Below, piece by piece: positions 1 through 6,799 of a stretch of 15,555 bases of DNA (position 1 is the first letter of the stretch; each line of letters opens with the position of its first letter). The stretch spans positions 1 to 15,555 of the forward strand of contig CAZBIU010000148.1 in the NCBI GenBank assembly GCA_964491625.1, read 5' to 3'. A model generated the notes under the pieces. That model did no database searches. It was not told the origin of the DNA and was given only the letters and a program-made list of their open reading frames with translations. This DNA is from Fen-1118 sp964491625 (lineage in GTDB: Bacteria > Myxococcota_A > Polyangia > Fen-1088). Both the position numbers and the translations under genes were made by a program.

Positions 1-393
1 GTAACCGAACTTCTTGTAATACGCGTATATTTCGCGGACGGAAAGCACACCGGGGTCTTCGGCGGCGGGGTAATCTTTTCCGGTGTCAGCCTTGTACCAG
101 TCAAGTATACGGCCAACAAACGGGGAAATCAGCTTTGCACCCGCCTCAGCGGCGGCAACCGCCTGCGCCAGGCTAAACAGCAGAGCAGGATCCTGGACGA
201 TGCCGTAGGCGCGTGAGAAATGCTCCACGGCATCGTCGTATTTGCCCAGGTTCAAAGCCACCGTGCCAAGAGTCCGTTCCGAACGTACACTCTCGTCCTC
301 GCTCGTGCGCCGCGCGTACGCAGGCGCGGTAGCGAGCACGTAAAGCAGCCCGACTGCAATGGCTATAGCGCGCAGAGATTGTGACGGAAACAT
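1..393 (-). CDS. Secreted TPR-repeat protein, N-terminal part (cut by left window edge)
   Basis: The first 131 residues of a longer protein are visible and the frame is still open at base 1. The ATG at 393 is preceded on the minus strand by GGAGGG (403-408) at 9-nt spacing, which fixes the start. Residues 1-27 look like a Sec signal peptide: hydrophobic AIAIAVGLLYVLATA, then a likely cut after AYA before RRTSED. Residues 40-80 resemble one or two TPR units (TLGTVALNLGKYDDAVEHFS, then DPALLFSLAQA). They are followed by an aromatic, lysine-containing stretch (ILDWYKADTGKDY; EIYAYYKKFGY at the edge). Periplasmic TPR proteins of this kind act as protein-interaction scaffolds, and nothing here identifies the partner. 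The downstream part, which might hold a second domain, lies outside the window. Confidence 0.8.
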   Translation of the reverse strand, partial: MFPSQSLRAIAIAVGLLYVLATAPAYARRTSEDESVRSERTLGTVALNLGKYDDAVEHFSRAYGIVQDPALLFSLAQAVAAAEAGAKLISPFVGRILDWYKADTGKDYPAAEDPGVLSVREIYAYYKKFGY

Positions 394-804
394 AAACGCA
401 GACCCTCCTCTCAGATGTCAGTTAGGACAGAAGGATGGACACGATAGGTTCATCGTTCGTGACGGTGCGGTGATTTTGCTGCGAACTATCTTTCGTGGGA
501 ACACGCCGAATCAAGAGGCAAGTGGACCTCACTGCGTACCGTGACACTGATGTTGCGATCGGTATGCGATTTGTTCACAAACGTTTCACTGGCACGTTAG
601 ATGGCCACGGCAAGCCGTCAGGAGGCCCGCCAGGATGAGGGTGGGTCAACCAACATCCGCAAGGCGGTCTTCCCCGCTGCCGGCCGTCCTTCGAGGCTGT
701 AGCGAGGCGATCTGCTGCGGGTCCTCCGCCGACAGTACGCACGACGGTCCGGAGCCGCGCGGCAGCGGCACCGCGTTTCACATTCGGCTCCGCTGTCTTG
801 CCAC
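394..804. other. Gene-free stretch upstream of the secreted TPR gene
   Basis: About 410 bases without a convincing gene. Short frames on both strands lack family resemblance and good ribosome sites. The stretch should hold the promoter and 5' leader of the TPR gene ending at 393, but I cannot place -35/-10 boxes with confidence. It also lies downstream of the minus-strand unit ending at 805. The only structure there is a short TGCCA/TGGCA inverted repeat around 800-815, partly inside the coding region and without a T tract, plus the perfect palindrome GCCGCGCGGC near 754. Neither looks like a normal intrinsic terminator. Confidence 0.5.
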
Positions 805-1182
805 TCAGATGGCAGTACAGGCCGGATAGCCAGGCGCTGGGGCAGCGCCGGTTGGCTGGGTTACGACAGTCTCGGGCACCGTGGGCGGGTTGATGATTCG
901 GTCGTGGCACTGCGCTGGCGTCAAGCCGGTGCAGTCCACGTACGTGCCACTCGTGCCCTGAATCGGAACCTCTCCCATGGAGGCATCCTGCTGTACCACG
1001 CCACCGTCGGGGCCTGGGACGACCGGGGCATCGGGGACGACGACCGGGGCATCGGGGACGACGACCGGGGCGTCGGGGACGACGACTGGGGCATCGTTGT
1101 TGCTCGGGCCATTGCTACCACAACCAGCAAAGCCGGCGCAGGCAAGCCCGAGAGCCAAGATTGAAAGCTTGAGAGTCTTCAT
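805..1182 (-). CDS. Small lipoprotein with DAPVVVP-repeat stalk
   Basis: A 125-aa protein with a lipoprotein signal: KTLK, a hydrophobic stretch, then a lipobox-like GFAGC with Cys21. Residues 30-57 are a repeated heptad DAPVVVP, encoded by the 21-bp tandem repeat at 1021-1096. A GPDGG linker follows, then a short C-terminal part with Cys84, Cys92 and Cys122 around YVDCTGLTPAQCHDRIINPP. Minus-strand GAGGAG (1190-1195) lies 7 nt before the ATG, so the start is well supported. The gene begins 18 bp after the binding-protein gene and is probably cotranscribed with it. The repeat likely acts as a flexible spacer holding the Cys-containing tail away from the membrane. I do not recognise a family, and the function is unknown. 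Confidence 0.82.
   Translation of the reverse strand: MKTLKLSILALGLACAGFAGCGSNGPSNNDAPVVVPDAPVVVPDAPVVVPDAPVVPGPDGGVVQQDASMGEVPIQGTSGTYVDCTGLTPAQCHDRIINPPTVPETVVTQPTGAAPAPGYPACTAI
1021..1096. repeat. 21-bp in-frame tandem repeat, about 3.6 copies
   Basis: Unit GACCGGGGCATCGGGGACGAC at 1021-1041 is repeated exactly at 1042-1062 and with one A-to-G change at 1063-1083. A partial copy with one change follows at 1084-1096. On the minus strand each unit encodes the heptad DAPVVVP of the small lipoprotein. Because the unit is 21 bp, gain or loss of copies keeps the reading frame and only alters stalk length. The near-perfect copies suggest recent expansion. Confidence 0.95.
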
Positions 1183-1200
1183 GTTGCATCTCCTCGTAGG

Positions 1201-2430
1201 CTACTCGCAATATCCGGTCTGGCACTTCAGGCCACCCGAGCAGTCAGTGTCGGCCTTGCAAACTGGGCAAGCGCCGGCGGGAAGCCTCACGTTCTTCGCC
1301 TTCTGGAAGGCACAGTGACAGGAAACCGGCGGAACATACGGCGAGAAGTATCCGCCGTCCTTGTCGAGCTTGACCTTCATCGCACACTGGGGAACGTCAC
1401 CCGAGGTGGCCACGGTCGTAACGTAGCTGCCAGGTTTGCTGGGGTCGATGGGAGCGGCTCCGGTTAGCCAGTTGATAACGAGCGCGGCGCTGGCCGAGGG
1501 CGCGCCGGCGGTCAAGGTACTGAAGAAGTGCAAAGGACCCTGGATCATGTACCGTCCTTCGCGCACGTTGAGCAGGTCGTCCGCGATCGAGTCGGAGTCG
1601 GCGTAATAGGCCTTATTCTGACCCTTGCCCTGGAAGGCGACTGAGTTGAGGACCGATCTCTTCGTGTCGTAGAAGTCGTTGGCGACGAAACCGATGGCGG
1701 TCTGTGGATCAGCGACACTTAGGAGCGAGGTGAGCATGGCCGAGCTCGAACCATTGGGGTGTCCGACGAACGAGACCTCTGGGACGCCGATGTTCTTCGC
1801 AATTTGGATCTGCGTGCCCGATGTTGCGCTACGCTGCTGGATAGCGTTGGGGTCGGTGAACCCCTGGTACTTCCCACAGCCCCAGATGGCTGCCGCTTGT
1901 TCGGCCGAGAGCGCGGTGGTGGTCAGGTTGGCCTTGGGAACCACAATGAGCATGGCTTGCTCTGGACCGAACCATTCGCCAATTGTGGCCGGCCTAGCAG
2001 TGGTTTGACACGACTCGAAGGCCACGTCGGAGACGCCGATGGCAGCCATGGTGTTACCCGCCAAATTGCAATTGCAGATGTCCACCTTGGTCGGGTCAGT
2101 CTTGTTGGTCAGATAGTAGTCCGCGGTTCCGGTCAGCGGCTGGGGAACCGGCAGATCTGCGGGGGGGGACACCGCCGAGACGCCATTGCACGATGAGATG
2201 GGCTGATAGATGATGGATACGCCCTGGGCTCTCGAAATCTGGACGGCAAGCTGGCTCAAGATCGGCTCGAAGGCGCTGCTGCCGGCCAGGTAGATGGGGT
2301 TCGGCAAGCTCGCGGTATCGCTGCACGCGGTTGCCGTGGTTGGGCAGGCGGTGGTCTGTCCGCTCACCGGCGAAACAGCGAACATGACGCCTGCGGCGCC
2401 CACAAGGGCAAGAATCGGTTTAAAGATCAT
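1201..2430 (-). CDS. PstS-like periplasmic solute-binding protein with C-terminal Cys-rich module
   Basis: A 409-aa exported protein with a signal peptide at about 1-25. The body matches the type 2 periplasmic binding fold of PstS-like proteins: IYLAGSSAFEPIL at 46-58 corresponds to the N-terminal GSST-type anion-binding loop, CNGVSAV at 81-87 to the next loop, GVSDVAFES at 132-140 to the GxSDxP-type segment, and RSATSGTQ at 200-207 to the RxDxSGT-type loop. No ABC permease or ATPase lies nearby, so a role in uptake cannot be shown; anion binding or sensing is the family-based guess. The last about 40 residues carry seven Cys (371, 373, 388, 391, 397, 403, 408), ending CKADTDCSGGLKCQTGYCE. 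This module is not part of normal PstS proteins. GGAGG lies 10 nt before the ATG. A palindrome sits 67-94 bp upstream. The small lipoprotein follows in the same unit. Confidence 0.82.
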   Translation of the reverse strand: MIFKPILALVGAAGVMFAVSPVSGQTTACPTTATACSDTASLPNPIYLAGSSAFEPILSQLAVQISRAQGVSIIYQPISSCNGVSAVSPPADLPVPQPLTGTADYYLTNKTDPTKVDICNCNLAGNTMAAIGVSDVAFESCQTTARPATIGEWFGPEQAMLIVVPKANLTTTALSAEQAAAIWGCGKYQGFTDPNAIQQRSATSGTQIQIAKNIGVPEVSFVGHPNGSSSAMLTSLLSVADPQTAIGFVANDFYDTKRSVLNSVAFQGKGQNKAYYADSDSIADDLLNVREGRYMIQGPLHFFSTLTAGAPSASAALVINWLTGAAPIDPSKPGSYVTTVATSGDVPQCAMKVKLDKDGGYFSPYVPPVSCHCAFQKAKNVRLPAGACPVCKADTDCSGGLKCQTGYCE

Positions 2431-2496
2431 GGCAACAAGGCCTCCATTTGCGGTTGGTCAAGCCGGTCGGGAGGATAGCGAGGCGCAGAAAGGTAC

Positions 2497-2524
2497 AACG
2501 AAACGGATTCGCTTCGGTTTCGTT
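2497..2524. repeat. 8-bp perfect inverted repeat upstream of the binding-protein gene
   Basis: AACGAAAC (2497-2504) and GTTTCGTT (2517-2524) are exact reverse complements separated by 12 bases. GGT and ACC just outside could extend the stem past a 2-base bulge. It lies 25 bp after the stop of the TPR membrane-protein gene and 67 bp before the ATG of the binding protein, both read on the minus strand. It could be an operator, a leader hairpin or a weak terminator. In the minus direction it is followed by GTACCTTTCTG, which is not a strong U tract, so a regulator site seems at least as likely. Confidence 0.5.
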
Positions 2525-2548
2525 ACCAAAGTGCAACCTGAACCTAGG

Positions 2549-4414
2549 TCAGTTGGTTTCGCAGGCGGCGATTGCGGCCCTCACCTGGGGTTCGAGGCTC
2601 GTCGATGGCTGTCGGACTCGACGGATGATCGTACAAGCCTCGCTATCGCGCCCTTGCCATCGGTAGGCACTTGCGAGAAGGACTCTGCCCTGTTCGTCGT
2701 CGGGATCGAGGAAAACCGACTCTTCGAGAGCTATCACGGCATCCTCGTTCTTTCCCACCGCGCCAAGGACGATGCCGAGGATGCGCAGGGAGATGGCGGG
2801 GAAACGCGCGCTCTCCACGGATTGCTCGGCCGCCGTGGTCGCCAGGGGCCACTCTTGTCGCCGCAAATAGGCCATCGCCAGCACGCCGAGCAAGGCGCTT
2901 TCCCCGGGTTTTTCCCTCAGCCCTTCCTGCAGGACGGCAATAGCCTCATCGGACCGTCCTTGCGCCAGCAAGGCTGCGGCCAGCTTGCCGCGGATGTCGG
3001 TGCGAATCCAGAGGGGATCCGCGCCAGCCAGGCCGAGCGCGGTTTGGTACTCGCCGATAGCCTGCTGTGCTTGACCGGCGAGGAGGTAGGCACCGGCCAA
3101 CCCCAGGTGAACGCGCGCTTTGTGGGGCGACTTCGTTACGGCGTCGCCCCAGAGCGCCAGTTTCGTCTTCCACGTTCCGACCCGAGCATAGGTCACGCCG
3201 GCCAGGGCCAGGCACACACCACCGAGCACGGCCATGCCCAGATACTGCCCTCGTGGCCATACCCGCCGCAGGCGCTCCATCGCAGTCGCGGTGAGAACTC
3301 CGGCTGCCACGAAGACGCCCAACGAGGCCAGGTAGAGCCGATGCTCCATCACGACATCAGCAAGGGGCATGAGGCTTGACGTAGGGGTCAGGAGCAAGAA
3401 GAACCAGAACACCCCGAAGGCGCCCAGCCGACCCGCGCTTCCCAGCGCATCCGTGCGCGCGCGGCAGCGCAAGAGCAGCAGCGTCGCCCCAAGCAAGATA
3501 GCGACAAGAAACAGCCCACAGGCGAGTACAGCGGGATCGCCGGTGGCGCCCGCCAGAGGAAAGTCCCAGTCCAGATTTTGGCCGGCCGGCCAGACCAGCA
3601 AGCGCAGGTAGGTGACGACGACGCGCCACTGGGTGATGAAATATCGCCAGGGCGGCAGGGAGGGAATGTTGAGGCCTGCGTCCTCGCCCTGCAAGCTTGT
3701 GACGGTCAGGATTCCTGTCAAAAGGGCGTAGAGGAAGAAGGGCGCGGCCAAGGCCATGCGCCGGGTCGGCCGCGCGAGCTCGCCGCGTTCTTTCGGGCCG
3801 GGGATCCAGGCGACGATTAGATAGGCGAGGGGCAGGGTCACGACGATGACCTTGGCAGAGAGGCCCAGGACGAAGAGCAGAAATGACAATACATAGCCGC
3901 CGGCGCTGACGAAGCTGAATCTGCGCTTTTCGCTCCCGAGGAGAAGCAGAAGCGAGCCAAGGTAGAGCACCGAGGCAAGCGATTCGGCGCGCTGGGAAAC
4001 ATAGGTCACGGCTTGCGTCTGCAGCGGATGCAGCGCGAACATCGCGGTGACCGCCAAGGTCAGACCGTCTCTGCTTGGAAATCCGCCCAGGGTTAGCATC
4101 TGCCGGGTGAAGCTGAACACCAACCAGACCGCGACCAGGTGGATAGCTAGGTTGGTCGTGTGGTACGGCAGGGGATCCTTTCCCCCCATCGCGTGGTTGA
4201 GGGCAAAGGTGAAGTCGGTCAGGACCCGCTTTCCTCGAAGCGTATCGACAAGCGAGGACAACGCGAGGTACTTGGCCGGATGTCGGATGCCGCGATTGAA
4301 TTCGACGGTGCTCACGTCGTCGAACTCAAACTCTCCCCGCAGGCCTCGTGCGTAGACCGCGCAAACGAGCAATAGCAGTCCGGCGATCGCCGCTGTCCGC
4401 CATCTCGGGTTCAT
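2549..4414 (-). CDS. Polytopic membrane protein with C-terminal TPRs, TMTC/GT-C glycosyltransferase-like
   Basis: A 621-aa protein with about ten membrane helices over residues 8-410 and a TPR domain over about 430-600 (for example VHLGLAGAYLLAGQAQQAIG, and SDEAIAVLQEGLREKPGE). Family-like features are an acidic pair in the first external loop (FEFDD, D32 and D33, followed by EFNRGI), LTDFTFALNHAMGG at 65-78, ALHPLQTQAVTYVSQRAESL at 127-146 and MEHRLYLASLG at 356-366. These match the TMTC type of membrane protein, which belongs to the GT-C glycosyltransferase fold using lipid-linked sugar donors. The likely role is sugar transfer to exported protein or glycan, with the TPRs as a docking surface; donor and target are unknown. 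The frame extends upstream to a TTG at 4462, but the ATG at 4414 places the first helix normally. No strong Shine-Dalgarno is seen for either start. It is divergent from the lipoprotein operon. Confidence 0.78.
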   Translation of the reverse strand: MNPRWRTAAIAGLLLLVCAVYARGLRGEFEFDDVSTVEFNRGIRHPAKYLALSSLVDTLRGKRVLTDFTFALNHAMGGKDPLPYHTTNLAIHLVAVWLVFSFTRQMLTLGGFPSRDGLTLAVTAMFALHPLQTQAVTYVSQRAESLASVLYLGSLLLLLGSEKRRFSFVSAGGYVLSFLLFVLGLSAKVIVVTLPLAYLIVAWIPGPKERGELARPTRRMALAAPFFLYALLTGILTVTSLQGEDAGLNIPSLPPWRYFITQWRVVVTYLRLLVWPAGQNLDWDFPLAGATGDPAVLACGLFLVAILLGATLLLLRCRARTDALGSAGRLGAFGVFWFFLLLTPTSSLMPLADVVMEHRLYLASLGVFVAAGVLTATAMERLRRVWPRGQYLGMAVLGGVCLALAGVTYARVGTWKTKLALWGDAVTKSPHKARVHLGLAGAYLLAGQAQQAIGEYQTALGLAGADPLWIRTDIRGKLAAALLAQGRSDEAIAVLQEGLREKPGESALLGVLAMAYLRRQEWPLATTAAEQSVESARFPAISLRILGIVLGAVGKNEDAVIALEESVFLDPDDEQGRVLLASAYRWQGRDSEACTIIRRVRQPSTSLEPQVRAAIAACETN

Positions 4415-4563
4415 AGCAGCGCCCCAAAATAGCACGGCCGTGCGGGAAGCAGGCCGGGGCAAAGATCTGTAACCAGTCCGTAGCAGATCTGTATCGAATT
4501 CCTCACCCGAACCAACCGGCAGATCGGCTTAAAAGACGCCACTGTTTGCCCCGCAGAACTACA
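4415..4563. promoter_or_regulatory. Divergent intergenic region between membrane glycosyltransferase-like gene and lipoprotein operon
   Basis: This 149-bp stretch separates two outward-facing genes, so promoters for both directions should lie here, although the minus gene may start as far back as 4462. I cannot assign convincing sigma-70 or sigma-54 boxes. The noticeable element is the AGATCTGTA direct repeat. TTAAAAGA at 4529-4536 is the only AT-rich patch near the plus-strand start. Confidence 0.45.
4463..4493. repeat. Direct repeat AGATCTGTA x2, 22-bp period
   Basis: AGATCTGTA occurs exactly at 4463-4471 and 4485-4493. The start-to-start distance of 22 bp is about two helical turns, which would place two protein-binding sites on the same DNA face. 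Each copy contains the palindrome AGATCT. A partial copy, AGATC, occurs at 4521-4525. The position between divergent genes suggests an operator, which is an inference from position and spacing only. Confidence 0.4.
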
Positions 4564-6675
4564 ATGAATTTCCAACTGTATAGGCCAAGCCTTGCAACTG
4601 TAACGGGTACGCTCTGCGTACTTCTCGGTGCGAGTTGCGGCAAGAGCGATACCAAGCCCGTCGCGGACGCGAGCCACGGGCCGGAGGCCGGCGAAGAGAC
4701 TCGGGCGGACACGGCTGCGGATCCCGGTTCGCCGGACGCAGCGTTCGCGGACGTCGCAACCTGCTCTTCGGCGGCGTCCTGCGACGACGGCAGTCCATGT
4801 ACCGCCGATAGCTGCGATGTCGCCACCGGCCAATGCATCCATGTCCCGCTGGCCGATGGCACGAGCTGCCAGAGCGTCCATCTCTGCGCCACGAATAGCA
4901 TCTGCAGCGGGGGAGCTTGCCTCGACGGACCCATCAAGACATGCACCGTCCTCGACCAATGTCACACCCTTGGCCATTGCGACCCGATGACCGGGGAGTG
5001 CACCAATCCCATCGTCGGCGGGACACTCGCGTGCGACGATGGCAATCCTTGTACCTTCGGGGACAGGTGCCAGAGCGGCGTGTGCACCGGGGACCCGCGC
5101 GTCTGCCCGAAGCAGGCAACCTGCGACCGCGCGACCGGGACTTGTCCTCTCGGCGGCTTTCCAGATCCGCTCTCAGCGTGGGCATTTTCCAACATCAATT
5201 GGCCGGGGAACGATGCCGGCCTGGTGCGAGACGGCGCTGGCAATGTCTTTGCGGCTGGGGCGTTCTTTGGCGAGACCGACCTCGGAACCGGAGCCATGAA
5301 TGTCGCCGGGACCAACCGGGTTGGATCATCCTACACCAACGTTTTCCTGGCGCAGATCGATCCGTCCAGCACCAAGGCGGTCTGGGCGCAGGCGTATCCC
5401 GGGTCCGCCTCGCAGGACCAGGTGGTGCAATCCTTCGCGGTCAACGGCGTAGGCCAACTCGGCGTGATCGGAAGCCTTGGTGGCGGGTCGATCACTGTTG
5501 CGGGCGACGAAATTTCGCAAACCCGCCCCGGAGACCAATTCGTCTTCGTGGCCAGCTCGGCGGATGGCGGCGGGGTTGCGGGGTGGCGACTGAACCTTCA
5601 GAACGGCGACGCCAGGCTGCCGGCGCGTGGAGTCCTTCGTGCAATCGCGGGCGATCCACGAGGGAGCTCCTTCGTCGTGTGCGGCAACATGGTGTGTGGA
5701 ACCGGAACAGCTCCGGCGGTGGATGGGGGCGTCCCGCCCAGCCCAGGCCGGGATTTCGCCCCTTCACTACCATGCGCTGGCGGCGTCGACATGGTGCTTG
5801 CCCGGATCGGCGTCGACACGCCGCCCGACGGTGGCACGGCGCCGACCACGCTTCGCTCAGCCACGTCGTGGGCAACCCAGATTGGCGGACCCAACGACGA
5901 AGCCTGTGCGGCCCTTGCCGCCGATGCCGAATCGAATACCTACGTCGCGGGAACCTATTTGTTCGGGAGCGACTTGACGTTCGCGTTGAAGTCCGGAGCC
6001 ACCAAGACTCTGCCCGGCCCGGGCACGGCTCCTGGCCCGGGAGGGATTTCTTCGTCCCGGATGTTCCTGGCCAAGCTCGATTCTGACAACGCCTGGGTGT
6101 GGGCCCGGAGCATCGGCAGCGATGGCCAGTCGGTCCAGCCCAGTGCCATGATCGTAGTCGGCGCCGACGTGGTCGTAGCTGGCACGGCCACCGGAGGATC
6201 TCTCCTCGGCGTCCCATTGACGTCGCCTGCGTTCGTCGCGAGGCTTTCGGGCGCGGACGGAACGCCGGTCTGGGTTCAGAGCTTTGACGCTGGCAGCGCG
6301 AGCGCCGGAATCCAACCCGTGAGCCTGTCAGACGTTGGTGGCAACATATTGGTTGCCGGAACATACAACGCCGCCTGCAAGATTGGAGGCACGCCGTTGC
6401 CAGCGCCCTTGTCCACCGGGGCCTTTGTCGCCCAGTTGGAGGGCCTGCGCACGGGGTCTGTCATCGCTGCCGCGGGCTATGGAGATCCCGGTGTTGGAAA
6501 CCTCAGCACGCCGGTAGGAATCCTGGGGCGAACAGACGGGGCTGGGGATCAAATGAACAGCAGTCTCCTCCTGCTCAACTTTACCGGGAACTTGAGCTTC
6601 GGTCCGCCGGTCGGCGTCCTCCAGGCTGCCGCTGGCACGACTGCGACCACTTGCCTTGCAAAGCTTTCACCCTGA
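4564..6675 (+). CDS. Lipoprotein with Cys-rich stalk and SBBP-like beta-propeller domain (paralog A)
   Basis: A 703-aa exported protein starting at the ATG at 4564; an in-frame TTG at 4546 is possible but less likely, and no strong Shine-Dalgarno is seen for either. Residues 8-25 form a hydrophobic signal ending LLGASC with Cys25 as probable lipidation site. An acidic linker leads to a Cys-rich region at about 67-195 built from units such as CDDGSPCTADSCDVATGQC, a module common in myxobacterial surface proteins. From about 205 to the end, repeated blade-like segments (DGAGNVFAAGAFF, GGPNDEACAALAADAESNTY, DVGGNILVAGTY) resemble SBBP beta-propeller repeats (DxxGNxYVxG). It probably displays a propeller at the cell surface for binding a partner or polymer; the ligand is unknown. 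It is the first gene of three tandem paralogs, with 70-124 bp to the next start depending on which start is used. Confidence 0.83.
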   Translation: MNFQLYRPSLATVTGTLCVLLGASCGKSDTKPVADASHGPEAGEETRADTAADPGSPDAAFADVATCSSAASCDDGSPCTADSCDVATGQCIHVPLADGTSCQSVHLCATNSICSGGACLDGPIKTCTVLDQCHTLGHCDPMTGECTNPIVGGTLACDDGNPCTFGDRCQSGVCTGDPRVCPKQATCDRATGTCPLGGFPDPLSAWAFSNINWPGNDAGLVRDGAGNVFAAGAFFGETDLGTGAMNVAGTNRVGSSYTNVFLAQIDPSSTKAVWAQAYPGSASQDQVVQSFAVNGVGQLGVIGSLGGGSITVAGDEISQTRPGDQFVFVASSADGGGVAGWRLNLQNGDARLPARGVLRAIAGDPRGSSFVVCGNMVCGTGTAPAVDGGVPPSPGRDFAPSLPCAGGVDMVLARIGVDTPPDGGTAPTTLRSATSWATQIGGPNDEACAALAADAESNTYVAGTYLFGSDLTFALKSGATKTLPGPGTAPGPGGISSSRMFLAKLDSDNAWVWARSIGSDGQSVQPSAMIVVGADVVVAGTATGGSLLGVPLTSPAFVARLSGADGTPVWVQSFDAGSASAGIQPVSLSDVGGNILVAGTYNAACKIGGTPLPAPLSTGAFVAQLEGLRTGSVIAAAGYGDPGVGNLSTPVGILGRTDGAGDQMNSSLLLLNFTGNLSFGPPVGVLQAAAGTTATTCLAKLSP

Positions 6676-6799
6676 GACCCATACGTGGCAATTGTGACAC
6701 CTGAAATTCACGAATACATCACACGCGGTTGAAAAGGATAGCGGTATGCATCCACGACAAACCCAGCCCAGCACGGGCCTGACCACCAGCGAGGAAACC

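Noticed and set aside
359..544. Possible 61-aa gene on the plus strand near the left edge
   Set aside because: Its start overlaps the signal-peptide region of the minus-strand TPR gene, no ribosome site is seen and the product resembles no family.
590..606. Sigma-54-like promoter TGGCACGTTAGATGGC
   Set aside because: The -24 half matches, but the -12 GC is missing and no plus-strand gene follows.
1021..1096. CRISPR-like array
   Set aside because: The units abut without spacers and are in frame in a lipoprotein gene, so this is a coding tandem repeat.
2294..3379. 361-codon open frame on the plus strand
   Set aside because: It is antisense to the binding protein and the TPR membrane protein, spans the intergenic palindrome, and has no domain-like sequence.
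4917..6086. 389-codon open frame on the plus strand
   Set aside because: It is out of frame within paralog A and Arg-rich, which is the usual composition of a shifted frame in GC-rich coding DNA.
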